DNA of 64,000 nucleotides from contig JASISA010000001.1 in assembly GCA_031771865.1 (NCBI GenBank), positions 2,604,001 through 2,668,000 on the forward strand, in the 5' to 3' direction. The DNA comes from Nothophaeocryptopus gaeumannii. Its lineage: Eukaryota; Ascomycota; Dothideomycetes; Mycosphaerellales; Mycosphaerellaceae. The position numbers and the translations under genes are program-made. This document shows, one piece after another, positions 32,148 to 43,720 of this stretch. Under the pieces are notes generated by a model. The model was not told where the DNA came from and did no database searches. It worked only from the letters and a program-made list of their open reading frames with translations. How positions within the stretch are numbered: the stretch's first letter is position 1; each line of letters begins with the position of its first letter.

Positions 32148-34833
32148 ATGTCTGCTCCCAACGGTGCTCCATCTGGCCGCAAGCCAAATGGGAACAACTC
32201 CAGCGGCGCACGCAAAGTGAACGGAGTCGCTCCCATCCCATTGACCTTCTCTCAGCAGTAAGTCCGTGCGTGCCCTTGCAACGCGATTCACCTCACTGAC
32301 AGCACTGCAGGAAGCGTAACAGCAGCCTGCCACTCGCATTCAACGAGTCAGCGCTGGCAGCCCAGACGCGCTCGCTGACCGTCGACGGCCAGAGCAGCGA
32401 GCAGAGCAAGAGCTCGCCACTATCATTCCTCAACCGCAACAGCACTGCGGATCAAGGCGACAGTATGCCCACCATTGTGAACTCTGCACGCGACGGTCAG
32501 GCATCTGCGTCGACCTCCATCAAGGGCAAGAACCACGCTGGTCCTGCACCCATCGGCACGCGTACGCCATCAACCAGCCGACCTGAGAAGCCTCAGCAGC
32601 AGTTCACCACGGACCAAGGCCCGGGTATGGTGTTCCTCGGAGGCCACTATGGCAAGCTCTCCAACATCAGCAAGGAGGTCTTTGAGGAGATGATGAAGAC
32701 TCTTTGCAGCGACGTGAGTTGTCCCTCCACTCACATCCACGTTGCTTATCGCTGACTCCTCCACAGATGCAATTCGGATGGCAGTCGAAGATCTTGGGCC
32801 AGAAGGCCGCGCCACGTGATCAACACACCAAGCACATCACTGTGCTCATCTGCTTCGACGACATCCGCGACATGGCTCAGGCAGAGGACCAGGTCGCGAT
32901 TGTCAACCAATACGCCGTCATGAAGTATGCCACTCAGACGGAGTTCTCTCAGGTCGGAGGCATGGCCACGGTCGCCTCCTCTTCTCCGAGCACTTCCTTT
33001 TGGGACGGACAGGTCACCTTCGTGGCTAGACATGAGGGCTTTCTCCCCAACATCGACACGAGCCACGTTGCCGCCAAGGTGCGCAAGCTCGCAGAGAGCT
33101 ACGGCGAGATCCTCGCATTCTCAGACGCCACGCAGACCAACCCAACTGATTGGCGCTTCCGCGTCGAGTACTACACCATTAGTGCTGCACGCGAGGCCAT
33201 CTCCGACTGCAGCCAGATGAACCCGTACGCCATTGACGATGTGAGTATCCTCCATTCACGTGACTCGTCCTCATATGCTAACTTTCTGAAGGCCTGGAAT
33301 GTCGTCGCTCAAGCCATCATTGGAGACAACGAGTACGAGGATAAGATCCCGGGCACTACCCCCAAGAAGTTGACAGACGGCAGCTGGGAGTCACCATCCG
33401 GCCGCACGAGATGGATCGCAAATGCCACCGGTGACTGCACAGTCATGCAACCAACCTTTACCGTTCCGAAGGTCAACCCCAACAACGGCGTTGCTCTCTA
33501 TGACCCCAGCATGACTCCAAGCCGCAATGGCAAGTTCCAGTCGGCTCCGATGCTCCTGCAGCCAATGCAGGCACCGCCGATGATGGTGGACCCAATGACC
33601 GGCGCTCCAGTCACTTTCCAGGCTCGTAGGGGAACTTGGGCAGTCGGCCAGAGCTCCCGTCGAGACCGTCACACTGACCGCGAGCTGGATGACGCTGCGG
33701 ACTCGGAGCCTCAGAAGATTCAACTCGATCGTATCCAGAACGGCTCTGATGTACGCACCACGGTCATGATCCGCAACGTGCCCAACGTGTGGACATACCA
33801 CCAGATGAAGCGCGTGCTCGACCTTACCTCGAACGGCAGATATAACTTCTCATACTTGCGCATCGACTTCGAGCAGAACAAGAACGTCGGTTACGCGTTC
33901 GTCGACTTCATCGACCCCGTCGAGATCATCACTTTCTACCAGCGATGGGTTGTCGGCACGCCGTGGCCAGGTCCATACGTCGATGGCGCTCCAATCAAGC
34001 CCGCCGCCATCTCGTACGCCACCATCCAGGGCGTTGACTGCCTCATCGAGAAGTTCCGCAACTCAGCAATCATGGACGAGTTGCCAGACTATCGTCCCAA
34101 GCTGTGGTACACCGTGAACGACGTCGTCGCTCAGTCTCTCGTGGGCACTGAGAAGCCTTTCCCTGAGGCCAACAACGCTTCCAAGAAGAAGCGCAGCACA
34201 GACAACGCTCAGCAGATTGGCCTGTACGCACCACGCAGCGGCCAGCGTGGCTCCGACCGCACTCGTCGTTCGAACTACGACCGTGGCACCACCCATCAGA
34301 TTCATGAAGAAGCGATGTACAACTCGCCCACCACTGGTGGCTTCGGCTTTGACAACTACGCCTACAACGCACCACGTCCTCCAATCGGTGCCCCACCTGC
34401 GTTCATGCCAGCGTTCTTCCCTGGCTACCCAGGCTACCCTCCCATGGCCGGCCAGTACATGAACGCCAACCCATACGGCTTCCAGGCTAATGGCCAGAAC
34501 CTCATGGATCCATTCGCTTCACCATACGGTCCCGGCTACCCAGGCGTTGCCGCTCCATTCCCAGGTGCCTTCCAGCAGTTCGGCAACATGGGCAACGGTG
34601 GCCCAGGTCCTGCGTCGCGCCTGCGTACCATCTCGCATGGCCGCCTCGCTGGTCGCCCACGCAACGTCACAGTTGCAACTAACGGATACAGCGATGCTCA
34701 GGCTGTTCCACGCACGTTCTCAAGCGCTGAGCAGTACGACGTCGCCGATCGCAACGGCGCTTACCAGAACAACAGCTTTCAGGTTGGCAACGCCAACGCC
34801 AACGCCGACTACTCATACAATCAGCAGTACTAG
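32148..34833 (+). CDS. Mei2-like RNA-binding protein
   Basis: This is an RNA-binding protein with the C-terminal Mei2-type RRM (RRM_2), a class that controls meiotic or developmental transitions in fission yeast and plants. Four exons: 32148-32257, 32311-32713, 32767-33240 and 33292-34833, giving 842 residues. The donors GTAAGT, GTGAGT and GTGAGT and the acceptors TGCAG, CACAG and GAAG are canonical. The Mei2 RRM lies in exon 4: RTTVMIRNVPN, NFSYLRIDFEQNKNVGYAFV, and the distinctive ISYATIQGVDCLIEKFRNS. Upstream exons carry a weaker RRM-like region (ITVLICFDDIRD). The C terminus is Gly/Asn/Pro/Tyr-rich. The third intron (51 nt) is a multiple of three without a stop, so its retention would add 17 residues. 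Confidence 0.9.
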
Positions 34834-35445
34834 ACGCACGACTAGGTCTTGAAGCACTCTTGATCGTTGGTGTTGAGTAATATCGACCTGGATGACTGAG
34901 TGCTGGATGGTTGAGATGAGATTGGCTGCACGCCATCACGGACTGGATCGAGCAGCATGGTTGCCTGCTACTTGGGTTTCCTCGACCGACTGGAGAGGTG
35001 GCTCGCTTACAATCATTCAAGCTGCATTTGCTTTGCTTTCATGGACCAGCTGGGCTTGTCGCGTGTCTTCAATGATCATCATGGTCGTCGTTGGCATGGT
35101 CGCAGCTCTGGCTTTGCGTTTTGCTTTAGATCATAGGTAGTAATAGGGGCGCGAACTAGTCGTCCTGGAATTCAAGCAGTATGTCTAGATTGTCGTGTCA
35201 CGCACTTTTCGTCGTCTCGTAGAACGCGCAGTTTGATGGTGAGGGAGAGAGAGAGGGTGGTGCTGTTTTGCAGAAGCCATCCGCGAGCCGCACCCACGCG
35301 GAGTTCAAAGTCTCCGGCGAACATCTGGTACCTCAAACCCCATCTTCGCCCACGACATGGCCTTGCACCCGTTTCTCATCCTGGCTCGTATTGTGTCAAT
35401 CACTCGCATCTAGCGATTGGTGCTCGTGGCTTTGAATAGCAGAAC
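34834..35445. other. intergenic
   Basis: This 612-bp region between two plus-strand genes holds the 3' region of the Mei2-like gene and the promoter of the GPI7 homologue. No other feature is recognised. Confidence 0.5.
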
Positions 35446-38397
35446 ATGGCGCGACCGGCGCGCGTCCGAACGGCGGCACTCTCCCTTGCGAATCTACTGC
35501 TCCCGATCGCTGTACTTGTCTTCGCGTCCGGATTCTTCCCGTATAAACCTGTTCTACCTGGTCTGGCTACACGTAAAGAGCATGATGTGGACGGGCGAGA
35601 AGCGGTGTTTGACCGCGTGGTATTCATGGTGGTGGACGCGCTCAGGAGTGACTTCGTCTATGGACACGGGTCAGGATTCGAGTTTACGCAGAAGTAGGCG
35701 TATCTGGGACGAATGCAGAAGGCTGCGAAGATATGCTGACGCGATATACAGCTTGATCCGCTCCGGCGCTGCCATTCCCTTCACCGCGCATGCCACGCCG
35801 CCTACCGTGACCATGCCTCGCGTCAAAGCGCTCACCACCGGCTCCGTCCCCTCTTTCCTCGATCTCATCCTCAACTTTGCCGAATCGGATACGTCCTCCT
35901 CGCTCGCAGCGCAAGATACATGGCTCGCGCAGATCAAGGCAAAAGGCGGGAAAATCGTCTTCTACGGCGATGACACCTGGCTGAAGCTCTTCCCCGATCC
36001 TGACTTCTTTCTGCGCTCAGATGGCACGAGTAGCTTCTTCGTTTCGGTCAGTAAAACTGGCCCTGGTTCGTCCTTCTCACTTGGTAGAGTCCATAGGCTG
36101 AGTATACAATCCTTTCATTGCAGGACTTTACAGAAGTTGACAATAACGTGACTCGTCACGTCCCGGAAGAGCTGCTGAATAGTAATTGGAATGCGATGAT
36201 TATGCATTATCTGGGACTGGATCATATTGGGCATAAGACGGGGCCGCAGGGGCCGAATATGCTTCCGAAACAGAGAGAGATGGATGGGATTGTGAAGGTT
36301 ATATTTGAGGCTATGGAAGAGGAGGTGCATCACCAGAATACGTTGCTTGTGCTTGCTGGGGATCATGGGATGAATGCTGGTGGGAATCATGGCGGGAGTG
36401 GGCCTGGAGAGACGGAGCCTGCGCTGTTGTTTGCCAGTCCGAAGTTTCGAGGGATGGAGGAGAAGCGGCAGTATGAGTGTCCTACGACGCCGAAGGAGGG
36501 GACGGAGTTCCACTACTACACGAAGGTGGAGCAGAGTGATGTGGTGCCTTCGCTGGCGGCCATGATGGGTCTGCCGATATCGAGGAATAGCTTGGGAGTA
36601 CAAATACCGGAGCTGTCTGGACTATGGGCAGAGAGCGAAAGATTGGACAACTTGAAGAGCAACGCGGAGCAGATACTGGAGATTATCAAGGCTGCATATG
36701 GCGAGGCCTCTTGGGAGAAGGCGGTCTCAGCCCAGCACAAGCAGCCCACGGCCACAAATGAGCAATGCGACGATCTTCCTGAGGGAGAGGCACGCCTGGC
36801 TTGCTTCTGGGCTTTCGCTCAAGCGAAGACGAACGAGCGCTCAAGCTCGACGCAAGCTAGGGAAGCTCGGGCTGCGATCATGGCCTTCCTCATATCTGCT
36901 CAAGAGACTCTCAGCGGCACCGCGAGCCTGTACAACATACCTCGCATGATCGCTGGAATGGTGCTGACGACGGGCATCATTGCACTCGCCTTGACCTCCT
37001 TTCCGAACTTGTGGCCTGTCTCTTCTGCTGGCACTTTCCTGGCACTACTCAGCATCCTCTACGGCGTCATGATGTTCGCGAGTAGCTACGTTGAGGAAGA
37101 GCAACACTTCTGGTACTGGCTCACACCAGCCTGGATCGCCGTCCTCAGCAACGACAGCATCGCGAAGATGCAGGGCGTAGGGAGCAATGTACGACTTGGC
37201 TTAGCCGTATTCTGCCTTCTAGGCGCACATCGCTTCGCCGTGCGATGGAACCAGACTGGACAGAAACATGCTGGAGCACCAGATATCGTCCACACTTTCT
37301 TCCCAGATGCGCATCTTCTGATGTGGGTGTTGATTTTGGTGGCATACATCTATAACGCCTATCTACTGGTGTCGCGAGCATTCGCCGGGATCATCGCACC
37401 TGAGATTGGAGTCGTCGTGGCTGCGGTACTTATTGTCCCAGCCATCGTCTTCAAGCTGAACTTCACACAGGCCGACGCACCTGAGTTGGTCCAAGGACTT
37501 GCAGCTCAGATCCGAGAGCTGAGCTCATCCTTCGACCTCGTACTCCAGGCCAGAATCGCCTTTGTAGCTCTTGCTGTCGCGACTATCGTTGTCATCACGC
37601 TGTCTGTACTTTCTCACCGAGAAAGCTCGCGGACCGGAATGAAAGAAGCCGGCCTCCTTCCCAGCCTAGCCGAACGCCTGCACCACCTCCTCACGCTCTT
37701 TCTCATGACACAAACACGAGCACCGAATGTGCCTCTCTTCTTGGGAATGGAAGCCCAGCGCGAAGCTCTTGCTTACATACTCAGCTCCTCTGCACCGGAC
37801 GACTCGAAAACCACGAATATCGCAACATCGACACTACTCCTCAGCAATGTCTATTTCTTTTGTACTGGTGGGAGCAACTCCATCTCGAGCATTGATTTAA
37901 GCAATGCCTACAATGGCGTGGCGGACTACAACATCGTTGCTGTGGGCGTGCTGCTGTTTGCTAGTAACTGGACAGGACCGGTTTGGTTGTGTTCGGCTGC
38001 GAATTTGTTGCTTGATGGGAGGATCAAGTCTGTCTTCGCAACGAGAGAAAGGAGACCGAACGTGAACATTGGTAAAGGAAAGAGATGGATCGATGATGAG
38101 AGGAAGAAGCTGCATTCGGATACCCTCAGCACGCTGATGGGACCTGAGAAGTCTGCCGCTCCACCGAGCAGTCAGCAAGAAGAGGGTTGGAAGTTATACG
38201 TGAGCTGCCAAACCGCCTTCATCGCCACGAGCTTGCTAGCTGTGATGGCTGCTTGCACGGCCCTAAGGACACATCTGTTCATTTGGACCGTGTTTAGTCC
38301 GAAGTATCTGTATTCTATGGCTTGGAGTATTGGGTGGCATTTGATTGTTAATATTGGGGTTGGAGGAGGGTTGAGTTGGTTGAGGGGTATTGCATGA
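35446..38397 (+). CDS. LAS21: GPI ethanolamine phosphate transferase 2 (Gpi7/Las21)
   Basis: This ER membrane enzyme adds ethanolamine phosphate to the second mannose of GPI anchors. Exon 1 35446-35693, exon 2 35752-36046 and exon 3 36124-38397 give 938 residues. Introns are 58 nt (GTAGGC..TACAG) and 77 nt (GTCAGT..TGCAG). An N-terminal hydrophobic anchor precedes the lumenal alkaline-phosphatase-fold domain: VVFMVVDALRSDFVYG, ATPPTVTMPRVKALTTGS with the likely nucleophile Thr, FYGDDTWLKLFP, GLDHIGHK and LAGDHGMNAGGNHGG, all metal or active-site motifs. The second half has many membrane segments (from about residue 440). Length and order fit the family. Confidence 0.95.
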
Positions 38398-38692
38398 GGA
38401 CATATGGATGCAAAGGTGGAGTTTGAAGACGTTGGCGCTTTGGCTCGGATGTGGCTGTGGTAAGTGAGGACATTGCAGATGTTTGAGGACTTGACCAAAA
38501 AAAGCTGCTGTCCTCAAGGGCAGCAGTATATGATACTCGCAGCTGTCGATATCCAACTGAAGTTACGACACTGCAACTGTAATACTCTGACGCCGTATAG
38601 AATACCCCTATATTCGCAATACAAAGCACCAAAAGCTCCAATCCATATAGAAATCGAATTCCACGCACTCGCTCTCAAAGCAAAAGACGACC

Positions 38693-39592
38693 ATGGCAGA
38701 CTGTACAACACACAGGACACGCCGAACGATGTTCGATTCCACCAAGGGAACAGAACGTCTCATGTTCAAAGACGGCCGTGTCTTCTTCGCCGCATACTTC
38801 CTCGACACTTGGCTGGAAGTCCGTCCCAAGCGCCAGACCTTGAGTGCTTGTCTTCGGGAGATCTTGGCCGCCGTGCGAACGATGGAAAGACCAACAGACA
38901 TCGTCTGCAGACGGAAGGATTCCACACCCAAACCGACACTACCCGATCGTAGCACCGTCTCTTACCCCCATACTGTCTGTAGGACGGTGGGTGCAACGAC
39001 GTATACGTATACCCTCTGCGCGCATAAGTCCCCTGAGAAAGATCGGGAAGAAGAGCAGTTACTTCTTGCTCGCGCACACGCCAAAATACCGGAAGGATGT
39101 CCGATTTGTTATCTCCCTTGGACGGGCTGTTGCCGGGAAGCCCGTCCGCGAGAGTGTAAGCATTGCAAGAATTCTATGTGTGAGGGATTTGCTGGTATCG
39201 AGGCCTTGACGCGGGGAAAGTGTTCGTTCTGTAGAGGGCAGATGGATTATGAAGAGCCGGGGTGGGTTGGGATGGAGATGGTTGTTGCTGGGAGACTGTA
39301 TGAGATGAGTGGGGATGAGGAGAAGGAAAGCAATAATGGTGGGAAGGTGATGGGGAGGGGGGTCATGAGGCTCGCGAATGGACCTGGGGAGGCGGAGAGG
39401 AGGATGAGGGCGGTGCAGTTGAGGGAGAGCAGGAGGGAGGCGAAGCGGGAGGCGAGAAGGAAGGCGAGAGAGGATGGGAATGCCGCCGAGACGGCTGGTG
39501 AGGGGATGAATGAAGATCGTCCTAGAGTCAACATAATGTCCGGCGAGGGCATGGGTGTTCAATGGGCACAGAACGTGTTGCAGGGGGAATAG
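38693..39592 (+). CDS. uncharacterised Cys-rich protein, RING-like spacing
   Basis: This is a single exon of 299 residues. A cysteine cluster at about residues 136-180 reads CPIC..GCC..CKHC..MC..CSFC, that is three C-x2-C pairs and extra Cys. It resembles a RING finger in spacing but lacks the expected His, so it may be a different zinc ribbon. The C terminus has a highly charged stretch rich in Arg and Glu (ESRREAKREARRKARED) that should be helical, followed by a short tail. No signal peptide or membrane segment is visible. The nearest upstream gene, Las21, ends 295 bp before. Function unknown. Confidence 0.6.
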   Translation: MADCTTHRTRRTMFDSTKGTERLMFKDGRVFFAAYFLDTWLEVRPKRQTLSACLREILAAVRTMERPTDIVCRRKDSTPKPTLPDRSTVSYPHTVCRTVGATTYTYTLCAHKSPEKDREEEQLLLARAHAKIPEGCPICYLPWTGCCREARPRECKHCKNSMCEGFAGIEALTRGKCSFCRGQMDYEEPGWVGMEMVVAGRLYEMSGDEEKESNNGGKVMGRGVMRLANGPGEAERRMRAVQLRESRREAKREARRKAREDGNAAETAGEGMNEDRPRVNIMSGEGMGVQWAQNVLQGE

Positions 39593-39969
39593 GACGCTGC
39601 GTTTGGGTAGCAGACTGAGTGTGAGTGTATGTTGCATCTTTTTTTCTTCATGTCATCATATCAATGCTAAGGGGCTAGTCGCCTTTCAGAGTGCTTCTCC
39701 TGTCTTCGATCTCATCTCACTGGCCGTCTCGCTGTTCCCATGCCCTGGATGGGACAATCAACCTTCGTATTGCAGAGAGAGCCTCACGCTCCTTCTAAGC
39801 ACATCCCATGGCATGCCTCGAGTTCACTGTGCTGGGCGCCGAGGGTAACCGCTCTTGGGCGTAAGACAATGATCTTTGATCCTTCTCCATAGAGCCCTTC
39901 TCCTCTCAAGAGCTCAGTATGGCCTTTGCTTTGTTTCTGTGACGATCCCGCCCAATTGTACCCCGACAT
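39593..39969. other. intergenic
   Basis: This 377-bp gap lies between the Cys-rich gene (plus) and the convergent first F-box-like pseudogene (minus). No feature is recognised. Confidence 0.5.
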
Positions 39970-40708
39970 TCAAATCTCCTCCACGAACTCCACCTTGCCT
40001 CCCGGGCTCGGCTTGATTCCGTATCTATTCGTCTCTCTCTGCGGAAGGCCTTCCCACTCTGCAGTCGACGTCCTAACCAAAAGGATGTAGAAACTGGCGA
40101 CATTTCGGAGAATGCAGTTCTGGTCGACCGAAATCTCAAGTACAAACCATCCTGTCGTTCTGACGCACAATTCCTGGACGACCTTCAGCCGTGTATTCAA
40201 CTTGATGGGGATCGCCTTGATAGAAGTCCAGCTTTCTTCGATCCAGCCTTCCTCGAGGAATGGCCGCGGCTTGACGACCGCCTGGCCGATCAGCTCGATG
40301 TGGGACTTCCGAGATGGACTCTTGATGAAGCCGTTGCCAGGGCAGATGGTGACGTATGGCAGCGTAGTTTCGAGAAGACCCAGATCTGGGCGCCGGCCGT
40401 GGCGCTGAAGTGCGTCATGCCCAGTAGCCACTCGAGTGAATGCATACGGTTACGGGTTATCACCAACAGATTCGGATTCGATGCAGTCGAGAAACATGGC
40501 TTTTCGGAGCGTTTATGAGGCTTGTATGGTGTTGCGAATTGGTCCAGTTGGTGCACTGTAGTAGGAATAGCTCCTTGACGGGTGATCGGACACAGGTGGG
40601 CAGGTCGCTATTGTCGAAGGTCTGGATGAGGACGTTCTCGAGAAGCTCGGGGATCGCAAAGATTCTGCTCGCGGCGGTTTCAGTGGTGGAAGGTGGACTC
40701 GGCGCCAT
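39970..40708 (-). pseudogene. F-box-like family copy A, frameshifted
   Basis: The N-terminal part from ATG 40708 matches the family (ASRIFAIPELLENVLI, KELFLLQCTN). One base shift near 40545 moves the family reading into another frame (NTIQAS..LRKAMFLDC). Two in-frame TAA codons follow, at 40513-40515 and 40450-40452, and then an open stretch to 39970 with the family's terminal FYILLVRTS..W motif. Compared with the intact copy B (41085-41840), both TAA codons could come from CAA. The copy is therefore inactive as written. Confidence 0.7.
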
Positions 40709-41084
40709 GTTGTGTGGCGATATGTGATTAGTCGATGTTGTTGTTGGTATTTGAGCGGAAACTGGTGTCGAAGAATCAAAGAAGGAGGTGCGATGCTCCA
40801 GAGTCTAATTTATCTTCTGGGCGGCCCGTGCGTGGACGCTTGTGAACATTCATGTGATGGTCATTCGTAGGACAATACAGCTTGAGAAGAGACGCGATGA
40901 TTACTTTAAGATCAAGCCGGATTTCGTGTTCTTAAGCAATAGTCGCTGAGAGGAAGGCCTGTACTATGGGATTGGTACTGCATCAAGCTCAATTGTAGAA
41001 TTCCATCGACAGCGCTCCTTAGTGTCAGACCGTCAAGCTGCTTTTTCGCGGTATATCACCATTTCCATCCTCCGCTCCTCCACG
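40709..41084. other. intergenic between array copies A and B
   Basis: This 376-bp spacer should contain the promoter of copy A and the 3' end of copy B. No other feature is recognised. Confidence 0.5.
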
Positions 41085-41840
41085 TTAAAATCCCGCGACA
41101 ATGCCTCTTGGATGCAGCTTGGCCTTCTCGTACCAGCAGCCTGTCAAACTGCCAGTGACCCTCATCCAATCATCCCAGGACTTCCTCGCCAGAACGATGT
41201 AGAAAGCCATTAGATCGCCCAAAGTACATTTCGAGTCTAGTTTTACTGCGAAAGAGAACATCTTCACCCACTTTCGAGGCTTCGTGGACTGCGTCAGCTG
41301 CACGCGCGTGGAAAGCATAAGGAGATCCTTGGACCGTTTTCGAAAGATCTTCATGCTGGTCCACGAATTCTGCTTATTGCAGCTTGATGATCGGATAGCC
41401 ACCTGTACCGTTGCGGGATGAGCGCACTTGACAAGACGGAATCTCTCATGCTGGGGTTTGCCGAATAACAGCTGGACTCTAGGCGTCCAGATTCCATCTT
41501 GAGTGATGCTGAGATAGCCAATCCCGCAGAACCAGCCAAGAGCGCAGTAGGTATTGATTGGGTCTGACACTGCCGCTTCACCTTCGGTGACCTCGAGGAA
41601 TATGGCCTGTCGGAGGCATTTGGATCCTTGGATGACGGTTAGAAATGTGCAGTTGACGCGCTGGAGGACGAAGAGCTCTTTGGCTGGTCGAAGTCGTAAT
41701 CCGTTCGAAGGATCGCATAAGCTCATGTCCGCACGGTGGATGAGAATGTTCTCGAGGAGTTCGGGAACGCCGAAGACTCTGCTGGCGGCGCTTTGCGCGT
41801 TCGCGGTCGACATCGTGTTTGGGGTGGAGGTCTGCGCCAT
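41085..41840 (-). CDS. small F-box-like protein, intact copy B of a tandem family
   Basis: This is an intact ORF of 251 residues starting at ATG 41840. The segment ASRVFGVPELLENILIH..KELFVLQRVNCTFLTVIQGS..LRQAIFL (about 18-83) follows the helical F-box-like pattern common in small dothideomycete proteins, where such domains recruit SCF ubiquitin ligases. The C-terminal part has no known domain but ends with the family motif FYIVLARKSWDDW. It is the only member of five related copies at 39.97-44.4 kb that reads without a break. Substrate and partner are unknown. The F-box assignment is by pattern and should be regarded as provisional. Confidence 0.65.
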   Translation of the reverse strand: MAQTSTPNTMSTANAQSAASRVFGVPELLENILIHRADMSLCDPSNGLRLRPAKELFVLQRVNCTFLTVIQGSKCLRQAIFLEVTEGEAAVSDPINTYCALGWFCGIGYLSITQDGIWTPRVQLLFGKPQHERFRLVKCAHPATVQVAIRSSSCNKQNSWTSMKIFRKRSKDLLMLSTRVQLTQSTKPRKWVKMFSFAVKLDSKCTLGDLMAFYIVLARKSWDDWMRVTGSLTGCWYEKAKLHPRGIVAGF

Positions 41841-42264
41841 GGTGGTTTCGGTGTATGGACGTTGTGCGAAGGCGCCTGCTGGAGGCGTTTAGTTGTTGCT
41901 GAGGTTGCGGCGACTGGATGAGAAGTTTCAAGCTTTCAATTGTCGTTTGCACAGTCCGTGCGTGCATGCGCTGGCTACCGGCGGCTTGGCGTTGCATGTG
42001 AAAGCAAATCCCACTCGCACTTAATATTTGAAAGAGGGTGCATGATCCAATATTTCATTCAGAGGGTATTACATCTAAGTTCCGGTAGCATCACTGCTTA
42101 TCGAGTCTTCTCACGTACTCCTATTTACCAAATGGCGCCTCTTCGTATCCTTGAGCGGAGCCTTTGCGATTTCGCAGAGCTATCTGTCTTCTGTCTTCCC
42201 TCCTTTGACCACTACATGAGCCATGATTTCCTTTTCAAGACCTATGACTGCACTGATTCATTCC

Positions 42265-42420
42265 TCATTGAGTACCTGAAGTTCCGAAGCTCGGGGCTAA
42301 AGCCTCTCATTTCCGGTTCATGTCGATGCTTGCAAAAGCCTTGTACTTCTTTAGGTCTTGCCTGTTGAGAGATAGAAAACATCAGCAAAGGTCTCTTGAT
42401 GTGCGGCATTTTCAATTCCG
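42265..42420 (-). pseudogene. F-box-like family copy D, 3' fragment
   Basis: The minus strand encodes, with frame changes, a segment aligning to the C terminus of copy E (43721-44397). Shared pieces are KKYK near its start and, near its end, a TSG motif just before a stop. The 5' part is missing; copy C's 3' end lies immediately upstream. I read it as the remnant of another duplicate. Confidence 0.45.
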
Positions 42421-42501
42421 GGCATGCGCACGCATCAGCCTCAGCGTCGCCGAGAGACAAAATATTTGTTATAATGCAGACTGCTCTTTCTAAGACTGAT
42501 C

Positions 42502-43259
42502 TCAAAGGACCTCAATGCCTCTACCCGGACCAAGCCTTACCTGCTGATGGATGTATCCAGATGAACCAGGCTTCAACTTATCAAAGATAGCACAGTCGCC
42601 TGCTTGTGAACGCTCGAATGTTTTCCAGTTCTCCTTGGACAATCTTGCAATGTGGACGTAGAACTTCGCAAAGTCTCCCATTGAGGAGGCCTGCGGAATT
42701 AACAGCTCAAAATGGAAACGGTGCAGCTCTTGGCCTCTGCTGAAGACATATCCATGCAGGTCCGCCGTCAGTTGCTCAACGACCTTCGTCCGGCTTGACA
42801 TCATGGAAGTCCACGAATCGTACTTGAGGATCTTCGGGTCGGCGAGTACCCTCTGTAAGATTTTGGCATGCCGGAGAGATGACTTTGAGATCCTGTTTGC
42901 AAGTCGTCGGTTTGGGTGAATTTTGATGTCCGATGGCCAGGCGTTGTTGTGTTGGCTGCCAGTATAGCTTGCCAGTCGAGGGCGTAGCAGACATTCTTGA
43001 GCCGTCCGTCGTCATCGCGCGAGTCATCGTCAGCTTCAAACTCCAGGCACATCGCTCGTTGCAGGTGTATCGAGCGTTGGATGGTGTTTCGCTAGGTACG
43101 ATTGACGTGTTACCACACAAAGAGCTCTTCTTCTGCATCCACGCGACACTCGTGTGCGATGCTGTTCATGTAGGCGTACTGCACAAGGATATGCTCGAGG
43201 AGCTCTGAAATGCCGAGAACTCTGCTACTAGCGCTGAGCACTGTCTTGTTCTACGCCAT
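42502..43259 (-). pseudogene. F-box-like family copy C, with stops and frameshift
   Basis: The family frame starts ATG GCG TAG at 43259, where intact copy B has ATG GCG CAG. It then reads SASSRVLGISELLEHILV. Two more stops follow in the conserved core (TAA at 43110-43112, TAG at 43092-43094). A frameshift after MPKSYRG moves the C-terminal part (KVVEQLTADLHGYVF..FAKFYVHIARLSKENW) into another frame, ending at 42502. Two of the three stops are explained by C-to-T changes at CAG/CAA. The copy is inactive as written. Confidence 0.7.
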
Positions 43260-43720
43260 ACTGTGAGGGGGCAGTATTCAGCGAAGGTGTATTGACGCTG
43301 ATAATTTCTTGTAGTTGCGGTCGAGGCTGATGGCGAAGTATCGAAAGTTCCATCGTCGACATGTCTGTGCACGCAAAACTTTCGCGGCTTGGCACTGCAT
43401 GTGACAGCAAACGGCGCGGGTGAAGGCGTTCCGTGCCCGCTCTCTTGCCAGACACTATATTCAAGACTATCGCTATGCATGTCGTCGACAGCTCGAAATG
43501 GGGAAGCCCAGTCGCACTCCCAGGTGAGACGAGATTCTTCTACTCGCGCTTGGTAGCATCAGACTATCGCACAGAACGGAGGGCACAAATCTTGCCATTT
43601 GCCCTTGAAAGCAATGTTGGTCGAAAGTCATTCGACTCCGTTGAGCTCTTCGCTTGCTGCGACTGCCTTCGCCTTCTTCACATGCCGTAGATTTCGTCCA
43701 GAGACTGAAGACTGCATTCA

